NCBI GenBank assembly: GCA_031385005.1
Contig: JANNBB010000070.1
Span: forward strand, 1-64,000
Length of the DNA stretch: 64,000 nt
Direction: 5' to 3'
From: JADKIH01 sp031385005
GTDB taxonomy: Bacteria; Bacteroidota; Bacteroidia; AKYH767-A; 2013-40CM-41-45
The notes beneath the pieces were generated by a model that saw only the letters and a program-made list of their open reading frames with translations, did not search any database and had not been told where the DNA came from. Made by a program: the position numbers and the translations under genes. How positions within the stretch are numbered: the stretch's first letter is position 1; the number at the start of each line of letters is the position of its first letter. Shown in pieces: positions 8,516 to 17,501 of this stretch.

Positions 8516-9553
8516 ATGAAAAACAAACCGGGATTTTATTTAAAAAGAGTTTTCGGCTTCATACTATTTTTAGTCGTTGTACTTGTTGTTGCTAATTATT
8601 CTTTAGTTGTTTACGGTTTGCGACAGTTAAACGGTCAAATGCATATCATTTTTAATACTCGTCAGATTAATGAAATGTTAACAGATTCGGCCGTTTCAGA
8701 CAGCGTTAAATTGCAATTGAAATATATAGAAGAAGTTAAAAAATTCGCTATTGATTCACTCGGACTGAAAGCTTCAAAAAATTATACCACTTTTTACGAT
8801 CAGGAAAACAAACCGATTCTCTGGGTTCTTACGGCAAGTGATCCTTATAAGATTAAGGCCTATCAATGGAGATTTCCGCTTTTGGGGAGTGTTTCATATA
8901 AAGGTTTTTTTGATTTTGAAATAGGAAGGGAAGCGGAACTGGAGATGATAGAAAAAGGATACGATACGGATTATGATGATGTATCCGCCTGGAGTACCTT
9001 GGGTTGGTTTAAAGATCCGGTGTTATCGGGCATGCTAAAAAGAGGAAAAGGTCAACTGGCAGAACTCATCATTCACGAGATGACACATGCGACACTTTAC
9101 CTAAAAAATAATGTGGACAAGAATGAAAACCTGGCTTCTGTTTGTGGTGAACAAGGTGCTGAACGTTTTCTTGAGTCTAAATACGGTAGTAATTCTATTG
9201 AATTATCCGATTATTTAAATCAAAAAAATGATTATGCGCTCTTCAGTAACCATATGCTACGAGGAACGCATTTATTGGATTCAGTTTATCAAGTTATAAA
9301 CGATTCGATTACAATCTATAAAAAAACAGTCAAGGATAATATGATAAACGCGATTGTTTCCGGTTTAGATACGATTACGTTTCATAAACCACATGCTTTT
9401 GGATTAGTATTTAAGAAGCGAATGCCCAACAATGCTTACTTTTTAAATTTTGTTCGCTACGATGCACAAAAGGACAAGATGAAAGAGGAGTTGGTTGAGA
9501 AGTTTAATGGTAATATCCGTCGCTATATAGATTCTATAAGGGATTCGGTTTGA
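8516..9553 (+). CDS. Predicted zinc aminopeptidase (COG4324-like)
   Basis: 345 aa with one N-terminal membrane segment (about residues 12-32), so probably anchored in the inner membrane with the enzyme outside. The zinc-protease signature ELIIHEMTHATLYLKNNVD gives the HEXXH ligands, followed by KNENLASVCGEQGAERFL, where NE..A supplies the third, glutamate ligand as in gluzincins. This arrangement is typical of the COG4324 predicted aminopeptidases, which are about this long. The substrate is not known. A plausible promoter lies just upstream. No operon partner is obvious; the HEAT-like gene follows after about 105 nt. Confidence 0.8.
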   Translation: MKNKPGFYLKRVFGFILFLVVVLVVANYSLVVYGLRQLNGQMHIIFNTRQINEMLTDSAVSDSVKLQLKYIEEVKKFAIDSLGLKASKNYTTFYDQENKPILWVLTASDPYKIKAYQWRFPLLGSVSYKGFFDFEIGREAELEMIEKGYDTDYDDVSAWSTLGWFKDPVLSGMLKRGKGQLAELIIHEMTHATLYLKNNVDKNENLASVCGEQGAERFLESKYGSNSIELSDYLNQKNDYALFSNHMLRGTHLLDSVYQVINDSITIYKKTVKDNMINAIVSGLDTITFHKPHAFGLVFKKRMPNNAYFLNFVRYDAQKDKMKEELVEKFNGNIRRYIDSIRDSV

Positions 9554-9658
9554 TTCTTTTTAAAACTCTTTTGCGATAGTATTGTACATTTAAATCACTA
9601 AACATTTTATTCTTTTTTTACACGAGAACATTTGAAAAGTAAAATTATTTTAGAAGAA

Positions 9659-10207
9659 ATGCAGATTAGCAAACTGTTGCTGCACGAGCACTCCAAAAAA
9701 CAGACAATGAAGATCGTTCGTTTTGTTGGAGGCGATCAAAAGAAGTTTGATGCATTGATGAAGCTGTGTTTGGGAAAGGATGTTCTATTAGCACAACGTG
9801 CATCGTGGACACTTGGATATTGTGTTGAGTTACATCCAGAAATGATGAAGATGCATTTGAAAAAAATGTTGAAGTTTATCAGAGGTGCTCAACATCCCGC
9901 AATTCGCAGAAATTTTGTAAAGATTATGAGTCTCGTGCACATTCCGCCTTCACTCGAATCAGAGAGTATTTCAGTTTGCTTCGATCTTCTCCATACGAAA
10001 TCGGAATTTGTAGCAATCAGAGTTTATGCGATGTATTATCTTGAAAGTTGTTGCAAAAAATACCCCGATCTTTGGATAGAGCTAATCGCAACAATTCAAT
10101 ATGAATCGGATAATGAAAAACCTGCATTTAAAGCAGGTGCAAAAAAGGTGATTTTAAACTATCGTAAATTCAAAATCGGCAATTTCTCGTTCGGCTCCTT
10201 TGGCTAA
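9659..10207 (+). CDS. HEAT-repeat-like protein with altered C-terminus
   Basis: About 182 aa, all-helical and rich in Lys and Leu, resembling small HEAT/ARM-like Bacteroidota proteins: EHSKKQTMKIVRFVGGDQ, then LAQRASWTLGYCVELHPEMM, then QHPAIRRNFVKIMSLVHIP and PAFKAGAKKVIL. I chose the ATG at 9659, which puts the helix start where I expect it for this family; a TTG at 9632 would add nine residues. The last ten or so residues (KIGNFSFGSFG) are encoded by the antisense strand of the dinD remnant, so the native 3' end was replaced at a junction near 10174. Probably still functional, since the helical core is complete. Function unknown; protein-protein interaction is the usual role of such folds. 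Confidence 0.7.
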   Translation: MQISKLLLHEHSKKQTMKIVRFVGGDQKKFDALMKLCLGKDVLLAQRASWTLGYCVELHPEMMKMHLKKMLKFIRGAQHPAIRRNFVKIMSLVHIPPSLESESISVCFDLLHTKSEFVAIRVYAMYYLESCCKKYPDLWIELIATIQYESDNEKPAFKAGAKKVILNYRKFKIGNFSFGSFG

Positions 10208-10426
10208 GCCGATCATTTTCCTGATATCAGGAAAATGATCGGGAACGCTGCCACCGGCGTTTTTACAGGCTTGTTTGGCTTTATCAATTACCTTAATAAA
10301 ATTTTCCCATTTAGTGTAACCGAGTATTTCCTGAAGCTCTCGGGCACTCCAACATTCAATTCCTTGGTACACATAGCAAGCATTTTCAAACTTGTTTAGC
10401 AATGCTGTAATAATTTCTTTTTTCAT
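10154..10426 (-). pseudogene. dinD: DinD (DNA-damage-inducible protein D) 5' fragment
   Basis: The minus-strand frame begins MKKEIITALLNKFENACYVY and continues QGIECWSARELQEILGYTKW, then DHFPDIRKMIGLAKGAEREI, which is the N-terminal region of DinD/BRO-N-like proteins. After residue 84 (AEREIAD) the family match stops, and the frame ends six codons later (FEFTIV). The full-length family is about 270-280 aa, so roughly 70% is missing. The break sits inside the 3' end of the HEAT-like gene, which points to a deletion or insertion junction near 10174. Probably a non-functional remnant, although the short frame is still open. Confidence 0.75.
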
Positions 10427-10645
10427 CTTTTAATTTTTTTAATGTTGATCAATATCTTTTATTTGAAATTTTGTTTCGTCGGCTATTCAAAATTAACTTT
10501 TAGTTATTGGAATCAGGATCCATATAAGATGGGTATTTATTGATGATTATTGATTCTAGGCCACTGACTCAATTGCTTCATAAACCATGTTTTAGCTTTA
10601 ATACAGAGTAAGATGCTTCAGTTTTTGCAGGGAAAGAAACGGTGA

Positions 10646-10676
10646 TTTAAAGAATGATCTTAAAATCTTATATTTG
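10646..10676 (+). promoter_or_regulatory. Promoter for icmF
   Basis: TATATTTG at 10669-10676 is an exact TAnnTTTG element. TTTA at 10646-10649 is a near match to TTTG with the usual 19-nt spacing. The start codon follows 20 nt downstream. Confidence 0.65.
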
Positions 10677-10696
10677 TCATTCGCTATAAGAATTCA

Positions 10697-13600
10697 ATGA
10701 CTAAAACCGAAGTATATCAACCTAAGAATAAAATTCGCATCGTAACAGCGGCTTCGCTTTTTGATGGCCATGACGCTGCAATTAATATCATGCGCCGCAT
10801 TATCCAGTCGAGCGGCGTAGAAGTAATTCATTTGGGCCACGACAGAAGTGTTATGGAAGTAGTCGATTGTGCTATTCAGGAAGATGTGCAGGCAATTGCC
10901 ATGACGAGTTACCAGGGAGGTCACATGGAGTATTTCCGTTATATGCACGATTTACTCAAAGAAAGAGGTTGTGGACATATCCGTATTTTCGGTGGAGGTG
11001 GAGGTGTTATTCTTCCTTCTGAAATAAAACAACTGATGTCTTATGGAATAACCCGAATATATTCCCCGGATGATGGTCGTTCGATGGGTTTGCAGGGAAT
11101 GATTAACGACATGCTGAAACAATGCGATTTCGCGACAGGTGTAAATCTGAATGGAGAAGTGAAAGAGTTTGTAAAGAAAAATCACGGAGCTATTGCACGC
11201 TTGATTTCCTGTGCAGAGAATAATGAAAAAGAATTCGGTCCTATCCGTTCCACAGTAATTGAGCCGACTATCGTAAAGCAAAAGGTTCACGCTCCCGTTT
11301 TGGGAATTACAGGAACAGGAGGATCGGGCAAATCTTCGCTTGTCGATGAACTGGTTCGAAGATTTCTGATTGATTTCAAAGATAAAAATATCGCCATCGT
11401 TTCTGTAGATCCTTCAAAGAAGAAGACAGGCGGTGCTTTGTTGGGTGATCGCATAAGGATGAATTCTATTTTTAATCCACGTGTGTACATGCGTTCGTTG
11501 GCAACTAGGCAATCCAATCTCGCTTTATCGAAATATGTAAAGGATGCCGTGGATGTGTTAAAGGCGGCTAATTATGATTTAATCATTTTAGAAACTTCCG
11601 GAATAGGACAAAGCGATACGGAGATTCTGGATCATTCCAATATCTCGCTTTATGTAATGACTCCTGAATATGGTGCGGCTTCACAGTTGGAAAAAATTGA
11701 CATGCTCGATTTCGCCGACATCATTGCTTTGAACAAATTCGACAAGCGCGGAGCATTAGATGCATTGCGAGATGTAAAAAAGCAATACAAGCGCAACCAT
11801 CAGTTGTGGGAGACGAAGGATGAAGACGTTCCTGTTTTCGGAACTATCGCTTCGCAATTCAATGATCCGGGAATGAATAGTCTATACCGCGCAATCATAA
11901 ATAAATTGAATGAAAAATTAAATCTCAATCTCCATTCTTCATTTGAAATAACAAGTGAGCTTTCAGAAAAAATATACATCATTCCTCCCGCACGCACGCG
12001 TTACCTGAGTGAAATTTCTGAAACAATACGCAATTATGCAAAATGGGTGAATGAACAAAGCAACATTGCTCAGAGTTTATTCGGAATCCAGCGAACAAAG
12101 GACGCACTTGCTTTATCTAAACTTCCGGAGAAGGAAACATTCTCCAATAATCTGGATAAACTTTATGCAGAAGCTTCAATAAATTTAGATGGGAGAAATA
12201 AAAAGTTACTCGAAGAATGGCCGGAGAAACTAAAGCAATACACCAGCGAATTTTATATTTACAAAGTCAGAGACAAAGAAGTAAAAGTTAAAACACATAC
12301 GGAATCACTTTCTCATTTGCAGATTCCCCGTGTTTCTGCACCTCGTTTCGAATCGTGGGGCGACATACTTCGTTGGAATTTGCAGGAAAATTTTCCCGGC
12401 GAATTTCCTTATACCGCAGGAGTTTACCCGTTCAAACGAATGGAAGAAGATCCTACGCGTATGTTTGCCGGGGAAGGCGGACCGGAGCGCACGAACAGAC
12501 GTTTCCATTATGTGAGTAAAGGAATGCCGGCTAAACGATTGTCCACAGCATTCGATTCTGTTACACTTTACGGCCAGGATCCGGATTATCGCCCCGACAT
12601 CTACGGTAAAATCGGAAACAGCGGAGTATCTATTTGCTGCCTCGATGATGCCAAGAAATTATATAGCGGATTTAATTTGTCCGATAGCAAGACTTCCGTT
12701 TCGATGACCATTAACGGTCCTGCTTCGATAATCGCCGGATTTTTTATGAATGCTGCCATCGATCAACAATGTGAAGTTTATATCAAAGAGAATGGTTTAG
12801 AGGCCGAAGTAAATAAGAAAATCGAAGCCATATATAAACAGAAAGGATCCAAACGCCCATCCTATCAGGGAGATTTACCTGAAGGCAATGACGGTTTGGG
12901 CCTGATGTTACTTGGAGTAACAGGCGATCAGGTTTTACCTGCTGATGTTTACAAAAAAATAAAGGACCATACATTGAATGTGGTGAGGGGAACAGTGCAA
13001 GCCGATATTTTGAAAGAAGATCAGGCACAGAACACTTGTATTTTCTCAACCGAGTTTTCGTTGCGACTCATGGGCGACGTGCAGCAATATTTTATTCAAA
13101 ACAAAGTAAGAAACTTTTATTCAGTTTCGATTTCCGGTTACCATATAGCAGAGGCTGGTGCGAATCCGATTACCCAACTGGCGCTTACATTGTCGAATGG
13201 TTTTACCTATGTGGAATATTACCTGTCGCGTGGAATGGACATCAATAAGTTTGCTCCAAACCTCAGCTTCTTTTTCAGCAATGGTATCGATCCTGAATAT
13301 GCAGTTATCGGACGAGTAGCAAGAAAGATATGGGCGAAGGCAATGAAGTTGAAGTACCATGCCGATGAGCGTTCGCAGATGCTGAAATATCACATTCAAA
13401 CTTCCGGGCGTTCTTTGCATGCACAGGAAATCGACTTTAACGATATCCGAACTACCTTGCAGGCGCTTTATGCGATTTACGACAATTGCAATTCGCTTCA
13501 TACAAATGCATACGACGAAGCTATCACGACGCCGACAGAAGAGAGTGTAAGGAGAGCAATGGCCATTCAGTTAATCATAAACCGCGAACTCGGATTGGCT

Positions 13601-14086
13601 AAAAATGAAAATACATTACAAGGTTCCTTTATCATAGAAGAGCTTACGGATTTGGTTGAAGATGCTGTCATGCTAGAATTTGATCGCATCACTGAAAGAG
13701 GAGGAGTATTGGGAGCGATGGAAACGATGTATCAACGCGGAAAAATCCAGGAAGAAAGTCTCTACTATGAAACACTCAAGCACAATGGAGAATATCCAAT
13801 CATTGGTGTCAATACCTTTCTGTCATCTAAAGGATCGCCAACCATTATTCCTTCGGAAGTCATTCGCGCCACCAAAGAAGAAATGGAATATCAGATCAAT
13901 ATGCTGAATGAATTGCATAAGACGCATTCCGATAAAAAAGATAAATTATTAAAAGAACTCCAACTGGCAGCTGTTCAGAATAAAAATCTTTTTGATAACC
14001 TGATGGAAGTTTCCAAATACCTTTCACTCGGACAAATTACCAATGCCCTTTTTGAAGTGGGTGGACAGTATCGGAGGAATATGTAG
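10697..14086 (+). CDS. icmF: Fused acyl-CoA mutase with G-protein chaperone (IcmF)
   Basis: A 1129-aa adenosylcobalamin-dependent mutase that interconverts isobutyryl-CoA and n-butyryl-CoA or related acyl-CoAs. Domain order is the IcmF order: a B12-binding domain at the N-terminus with DGHDAA (His25 as lower axial cobalt ligand) and the GGGGG loop near residue 98; a MeaB-like GTPase with P-loop GTGGSGKS at 205-212 and NKFDKRG as the G4 motif; a linker; then the TIM-barrel mutase domain (RMFAGEGGPERTNRRFHYVS, NGPASIIAGFFMNAAIDQQ). The fusion places the GTPase chaperone in the same chain as its client. Full length and intact. A good promoter lies upstream. No cobalamin riboswitch was seen in the 270-nt leader region. 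Confidence 0.95.
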   Translation: MTKTEVYQPKNKIRIVTAASLFDGHDAAINIMRRIIQSSGVEVIHLGHDRSVMEVVDCAIQEDVQAIAMTSYQGGHMEYFRYMHDLLKERGCGHIRIFGGGGGVILPSEIKQLMSYGITRIYSPDDGRSMGLQGMINDMLKQCDFATGVNLNGEVKEFVKKNHGAIARLISCAENNEKEFGPIRSTVIEPTIVKQKVHAPVLGITGTGGSGKSSLVDELVRRFLIDFKDKNIAIVSVDPSKKKTGGALLGDRIRMNSIFNPRVYMRSLATRQSNLALSKYVKDAVDVLKAANYDLIILETSGIGQSDTEILDHSNISLYVMTPEYGAASQLEKIDMLDFADIIALNKFDKRGALDALRDVKKQYKRNHQLWETKDEDVPVFGTIASQFNDPGMNSLYRAIINKLNEKLNLNLHSSFEITSELSEKIYIIPPARTRYLSEISETIRNYAKWVNEQSNIAQSLFGIQRTKDALALSKLPEKETFSNNLDKLYAEASINLDGRNKKLLEEWPEKLKQYTSEFYIYKVRDKEVKVKTHTESLSHLQIPRVSAPRFESWGDILRWNLQENFPGEFPYTAGVYPFKRMEEDPTRMFAGEGGPERTNRRFHYVSKGMPAKRLSTAFDSVTLYGQDPDYRPDIYGKIGNSGVSICCLDDAKKLYSGFNLSDSKTSVSMTINGPASIIAGFFMNAAIDQQCEVYIKENGLEAEVNKKIEAIYKQKGSKRPSYQGDLPEGNDGLGLMLLGVTGDQVLPADVYKKIKDHTLNVVRGTVQADILKEDQAQNTCIFSTEFSLRLMGDVQQYFIQNKVRNFYSVSISGYHIAEAGANPITQLALTLSNGFTYVEYYLSRGMDINKFAPNLSFFFSNGIDPEYAVIGRVARKIWAKAMKLKYHADERSQMLKYHIQTSGRSLHAQEIDFNDIRTTLQALYAIYDNCNSLHTNAYDEAITTPTEESVRRAMAIQLIINRELGLAKNENTLQGSFIIEELTDLVEDAVMLEFDRITERGGVLGAMETMYQRGKIQEESLYYETLKHNGEYPIIGVNTFLSSKGSPTIIPSEVIRATKEEMEYQINMLNELHKTHSDKKDKLLKELQLAAVQNKNLFDNLMEVSKYLSLGQITNALFEVGGQYRRNM

Positions 14087-14109
14087 AATCAGTTGATTAG
14101 CTGATTAAC

Positions 14110-14458
14110 TGTTAACAATTAAATTATACTAAAAAGTAAATAAAAGCTGTCCTTAAAATAGTAAGCTCCTAGCTAGAACAACCAAAGTAAACGAAAACAA
14201 TAATCGAAGAGGAGCGGGGCCGTCCACGTGCAGCACAACGATCGTATGTTGAAGTCCAACTCTGAAGTACTTATCAATATTTTGGGAACAGAATTTTAGT
14301 GATATTGAAATCACCATCAGATTTTTAACGCAGAGACGCTGCGGTTCGCGGCGTCTCTGCGTTTGAATTCCAAAGTTGAAATACTTTTTGATAATTTGCT
14401 TAGTGAATTGTTGTCATATTTGCAACGGCCTTAGTTTTACCCGGACAACAGTGATTAG
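14110..14458 (+). repeat. Dispersed intergenic repeat copy split by about 250 bp
   Basis: The left half, 14110-14165, matches 27641-27696 at 47 of 56 bases; the right half, 14427-14458, matches 27709-27740 at 29 of 32 bases. In the copy near 27.7 kb only 12 nt separate the halves; here 261 nt do, including a strong hairpin at 14327-14363. No gene is visible in this 397-nt intergenic region. Confidence 0.65.
14327..14363. repeat. Perfect 13-bp stem-loop, REP-like
   Basis: AACGCAGAGACGC at 14327-14339 pairs perfectly with 14351-14363, with an 11-nt loop. It is not followed by a clear T-run, so a repeat-element origin is more likely than a simple terminator, although it could stabilise or end transcripts between the convergent icmF and Kelch genes. 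Confidence 0.6.
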
Positions 14459-14483
14459 CGGATCAACTAATAAATCAAATCAC

Positions 14484-15809
14484 CTACTCAACTACAAGTC
14501 TTTCAACAAAACGACTCGTTCCATTTATAACTTTTACAAAATAAATTCCTTTTCCGAAATTTCCCGTTTGTATTGTAACCGGGTCGGAGCTATTCGTCAG
14601 GTTTTGTGTAAATACAGTTTTTCCGAGTGCGTCTACGATTTCAATTTTTCCATTTTCAACTGTGTTGAAAAAATGAAACGTCATGTTTTCAGAAACAGGA
14701 TTCGGAAACAAGGAGAATAGTTTATCTCCCGAAACTGTGTTGAGATGGTTTGGAATAACGTTGTAAATTTCAACACTGCCAAGAGGAAGTCCGCTTGAAT
14801 TGGAACCACCGGCAATCATAAACTTATTTCCAATAGAAGTGGCCGGAGCAAATGCGCGAGCCGTCATTAAAGTAGAACTAGTCCAGGTTCCTGTTGTAAT
14901 ATCCAGAATGTCGACATTGTCTAAAGTATGAGTTCCTGTATAATCACTTCCGCCTGCAAAAATGGCAAAGCCGCTAACCACTGCTGCACCCATGTTAGCG
15001 CGTGCCATACTCAACGAATCGATTGTCCATGTACCCGTAGTTACATCGTAGATATCAATTCTTTTGCTTTGTGAGTTGGAAGAATTGATCCCGCCAGCAA
15101 TGTAAATTTTATCGCCATAAGAAACTGCCGAGCAATTGGAACGCGCTTCGGAAAGTGAATCAGTTGTCCAGGTTCCTGAAACTACATCGTAAATATCAAC
15201 AGTCTTAAAAAAGTTGCCGGCTATATCAGTGCCACCTGCAAAGAGAACCTTCGTTCCTGCACCGGCGCCTGCAAGAGAATAACGAGCATCAGAAAGAGTT
15301 GCTGTCGACCAGGTTTGAGTAAGTGTATCGTAAATATCAACCGTATTATATGTCAAACCATTTACATCAAAAGCGCCTCCTGCAAATAAAACCTTACTTC
15401 CGGCAGAAGCCGCTGCAAGTTTTGTTCTCGCAACAGACAAATGCATTAATGACCATGCTCCGGTACTTCCATCATACATGTCTACATTATCCCAAACAGA
15501 TAAAATATTGTCATCTGCTCCGCCACCGAAAAATATTTTGCTTCCTGCAGATGTTCCCGCAAGTGAAGTACGGGCATGTGATAGCTGTCCATTCGTCCAG
15601 TTTCCGGAACTCAATGTAAACATATCGAATACCGGAGGAGGCACGCTGATTAAACCGATTCCACCTGCAAATATTGCCTTGTCACCTCCGGCTGCTGCTG
15701 CCATGAATACACGATTAGAACTTAATGTAGCTGTTGTCCATTGCGCATGGCTATTTGTACTAAATAATATAAAAATGAGGAATAGGAAGACGATGTAGTT
15801 TTTTTTCAT
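14484..15809 (-). CDS. Secreted Kelch-repeat protein with T9SS type A sorting domain
   Basis: The ATG at 15809 gives a clean signal peptide (MKKNYIVFLFLIFILFSTNS then HAQ); the upstream TTG extension is discarded. The mature protein has seven Kelch-like units of about 50 residues, each with an LSxAR segment, a FAGG/IAGG strand and a VDIYDxxTGTW strand, predicting a seven-bladed beta-propeller. The C-terminus (LFPNPVSENMTFHF then GKIEIVDALGKTVFTQ, ending KGIYFVKVINGTSRFVERL) is a type A T9SS sorting domain, so export and surface attachment or release through the T9SS is expected. Ligand unknown. The gene upstream at 17455 is another T9SS cargo in the same direction. Confidence 0.85.
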   Translation of the reverse strand: MKKNYIVFLFLIFILFSTNSHAQWTTATLSSNRVFMAAAAGGDKAIFAGGIGLISVPPPVFDMFTLSSGNWTNGQLSHARTSLAGTSAGSKIFFGGGADDNILSVWDNVDMYDGSTGAWSLMHLSVARTKLAAASAGSKVLFAGGAFDVNGLTYNTVDIYDTLTQTWSTATLSDARYSLAGAGAGTKVLFAGGTDIAGNFFKTVDIYDVVSGTWTTDSLSEARSNCSAVSYGDKIYIAGGINSSNSQSKRIDIYDVTTGTWTIDSLSMARANMGAAVVSGFAIFAGGSDYTGTHTLDNVDILDITTGTWTSSTLMTARAFAPATSIGNKFMIAGGSNSSGLPLGSVEIYNVIPNHLNTVSGDKLFSLFPNPVSENMTFHFFNTVENGKIEIVDALGKTVFTQNLTNSSDPVTIQTGNFGKGIYFVKVINGTSRFVERLVVE

Positions 15810-15892
15810 AATTGACGTGCTTGTGTTTGCAGTTTTCAAATAAAAAAATGTTGGACCTAAATGTTTACAGATTATTCAGTTATTATTTCCGG

Positions 15893-17455
15893 TTAATTTT
15901 TCAAAAACTTTTTCACTCGCATAATATCGCCTGTTTTTAAAGTGATGAAATATATTCCGGCTGCATAATTGGAAACATCCAGTTTCGTTGTACTCAATCC
16001 ATTTTGTACGTTAGACATTTCATTTTTTATCAATTTGCCTTCTGAATCGATTATAGAAATATTAATCATAGCAGACTCGGGAAGATAATATTGAAATTGC
16101 AGTTGATTGCTGACAGGATTTGGAAAAGGTTCATATAATTGGGCAGTCGAAATTTTACTGTTATGAATATCGACAACATTGGTAGTAATCAAACTGGAGT
16201 CGATTATAATATTTTCATCACCCGGGAAATAATATGTATAGGAAAAATATACCAACATCATTTCATCAGTAGTCGATTCTCCCAAATAGACCAGTTGCGG
16301 TGGCGAGTTAGGGTTGTTTGGATTCGCCGTCGTATTATCATAGGTTGCTTCGCTGTAAATAGTAGTTCCTGCCGGCAAATGAACTACTCGCTGAAAGGCG
16401 AAATTTCCTTGCCAATGAAAATCCCAATTCGGAATATCGATAAAAGGTATTGTATCATTGGTTGGAGTTACTCCATAACTGGAAATACTTTTACCCACTA
16501 AATGCATATGTGGACCAACACTCATGATTGATAAATCATAAGGAGCCGGAATAACATAATGTGCATTGAACGTTCGAATCGTATTGGCCGGAATAATAAG
16601 CGGACCATTGTCGAGTTGATAATGATTCAATGGCGATTCAATAAAAATTTCGCGTTGAGGAACGGTCGTTGTTTTTAATAAAAGTTTAGTACTATCCGTT
16701 TTCCCTATTGTGCCTCCCGGATAATGAATTTGCATGATAATGTTGGTGTTAGCCGGCAAACGAATGCCCATTCCAATCGGAGAATAATAAACACTTTGTC
16801 CGGGAACCCATGCTCCGATAAGTTTCGAGTAAATAGATCCCGTACCACCGAAGTTTGTATAACCCGGACCCGGATCTGCCGCATCAAGTGCACTCGGTAT
16901 GGATGATGTATCGGAATAAATCAAAATATGATGGACGATACTTCTGTCACCCGGAATTGCTTCCAGCGCCTTAATGTAGTTGTCGGTTAGAAAATTTGTC
17001 GGTATCACAAAGCAGCGATAAAGATCATTAGAGGTATTTACTGAATAAACCGGGGCTTGAGCAATGTGATCCGGATTGGCGATTTCTGCAACGTTATTAA
17101 AAACAGGAGGAGCCGGTTCAAGTGTGGAGTCGCCTCTAAGCATACCATTGTCAACCCAATCGGAAATTGCTGTAATTTGTTGTTGCGTTAATATTCTCTC
17201 ATGTGCGAGATGATTGTAGTTTGGATCGGGAGGCCAAGGTGGCATCGTGCGATTAATAACCTGGTCTTTGATATCGGAACCATTCTGATAGGCATCCTGA
17301 TAACTCAATAATGTAAATGGAGCAATTCCATATGAATTATGGCACTTGCTGCAATTCGAATAAATTATTGATGCAACATCGGCTGACCAGGTAACTTGTC
17401 CTTGAGAATTTATAAAGTAAACCGAAAAGATTAGAAGTAGTATTAGTTTTTTCAT
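15893..17455 (-). CDS. Secreted haem c / copper type II monooxygenase-like protein, T9SS type A
   Basis: 520 aa. A signal peptide (residues 1-19) is followed by a cytochrome-c-like region with the haem motif CSKCH at 35-39 and a possible axial Met in RTMPPWPPD. The central part resembles the PHM/DBH copper monooxygenases: the paired His in VHHILI (175-176), His244 in QIHYPGG, the HxH of GPHMHLVG (316 and 318), and a Met after TTDE (399), matching the positions of the CuH and CuM ligands in that family. The tail (PFPNPVSNQLQFQYYLPESA, then GIYFITLKTG) is a T9SS type A sorting domain. So it is probably an extracellular redox enzyme hydroxylating or cleaving an unknown substrate. Ligand correspondence is from memory of the family, not an alignment. 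Confidence 0.75.
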   Translation of the reverse strand: MKKLILLLIFSVYFINSQGQVTWSADVASIIYSNCSKCHNSYGIAPFTLLSYQDAYQNGSDIKDQVINRTMPPWPPDPNYNHLAHERILTQQQITAISDWVDNGMLRGDSTLEPAPPVFNNVAEIANPDHIAQAPVYSVNTSNDLYRCFVIPTNFLTDNYIKALEAIPGDRSIVHHILIYSDTSSIPSALDAADPGPGYTNFGGTGSIYSKLIGAWVPGQSVYYSPIGMGIRLPANTNIIMQIHYPGGTIGKTDSTKLLLKTTTVPQREIFIESPLNHYQLDNGPLIIPANTIRTFNAHYVIPAPYDLSIMSVGPHMHLVGKSISSYGVTPTNDTIPFIDIPNWDFHWQGNFAFQRVVHLPAGTTIYSEATYDNTTANPNNPNSPPQLVYLGESTTDEMMLVYFSYTYYFPGDENIIIDSSLITTNVVDIHNSKISTAQLYEPFPNPVSNQLQFQYYLPESAMINISIIDSEGKLIKNEMSNVQNGLSTTKLDVSNYAAGIYFITLKTGDIMRVKKFLKN

Positions 17456-17501
17456 GAAATTATTTTGAAGTTGAAAGATACAAATTTTTTATAATAGGGC
17501 G

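Noticed and set aside
10427..10696. Cobalamin riboswitch in front of the B12-dependent mutase
   Set aside because: No B12-box-like conserved core was found; the region shows only a promoter and AT-rich spacer.
10694..10948. Antisense open frame over the start of icmF and many similar antisense frames
   Set aside because: They lie wholly inside strongly conserved genes on the other strand, have no family resemblance and no start-site context.
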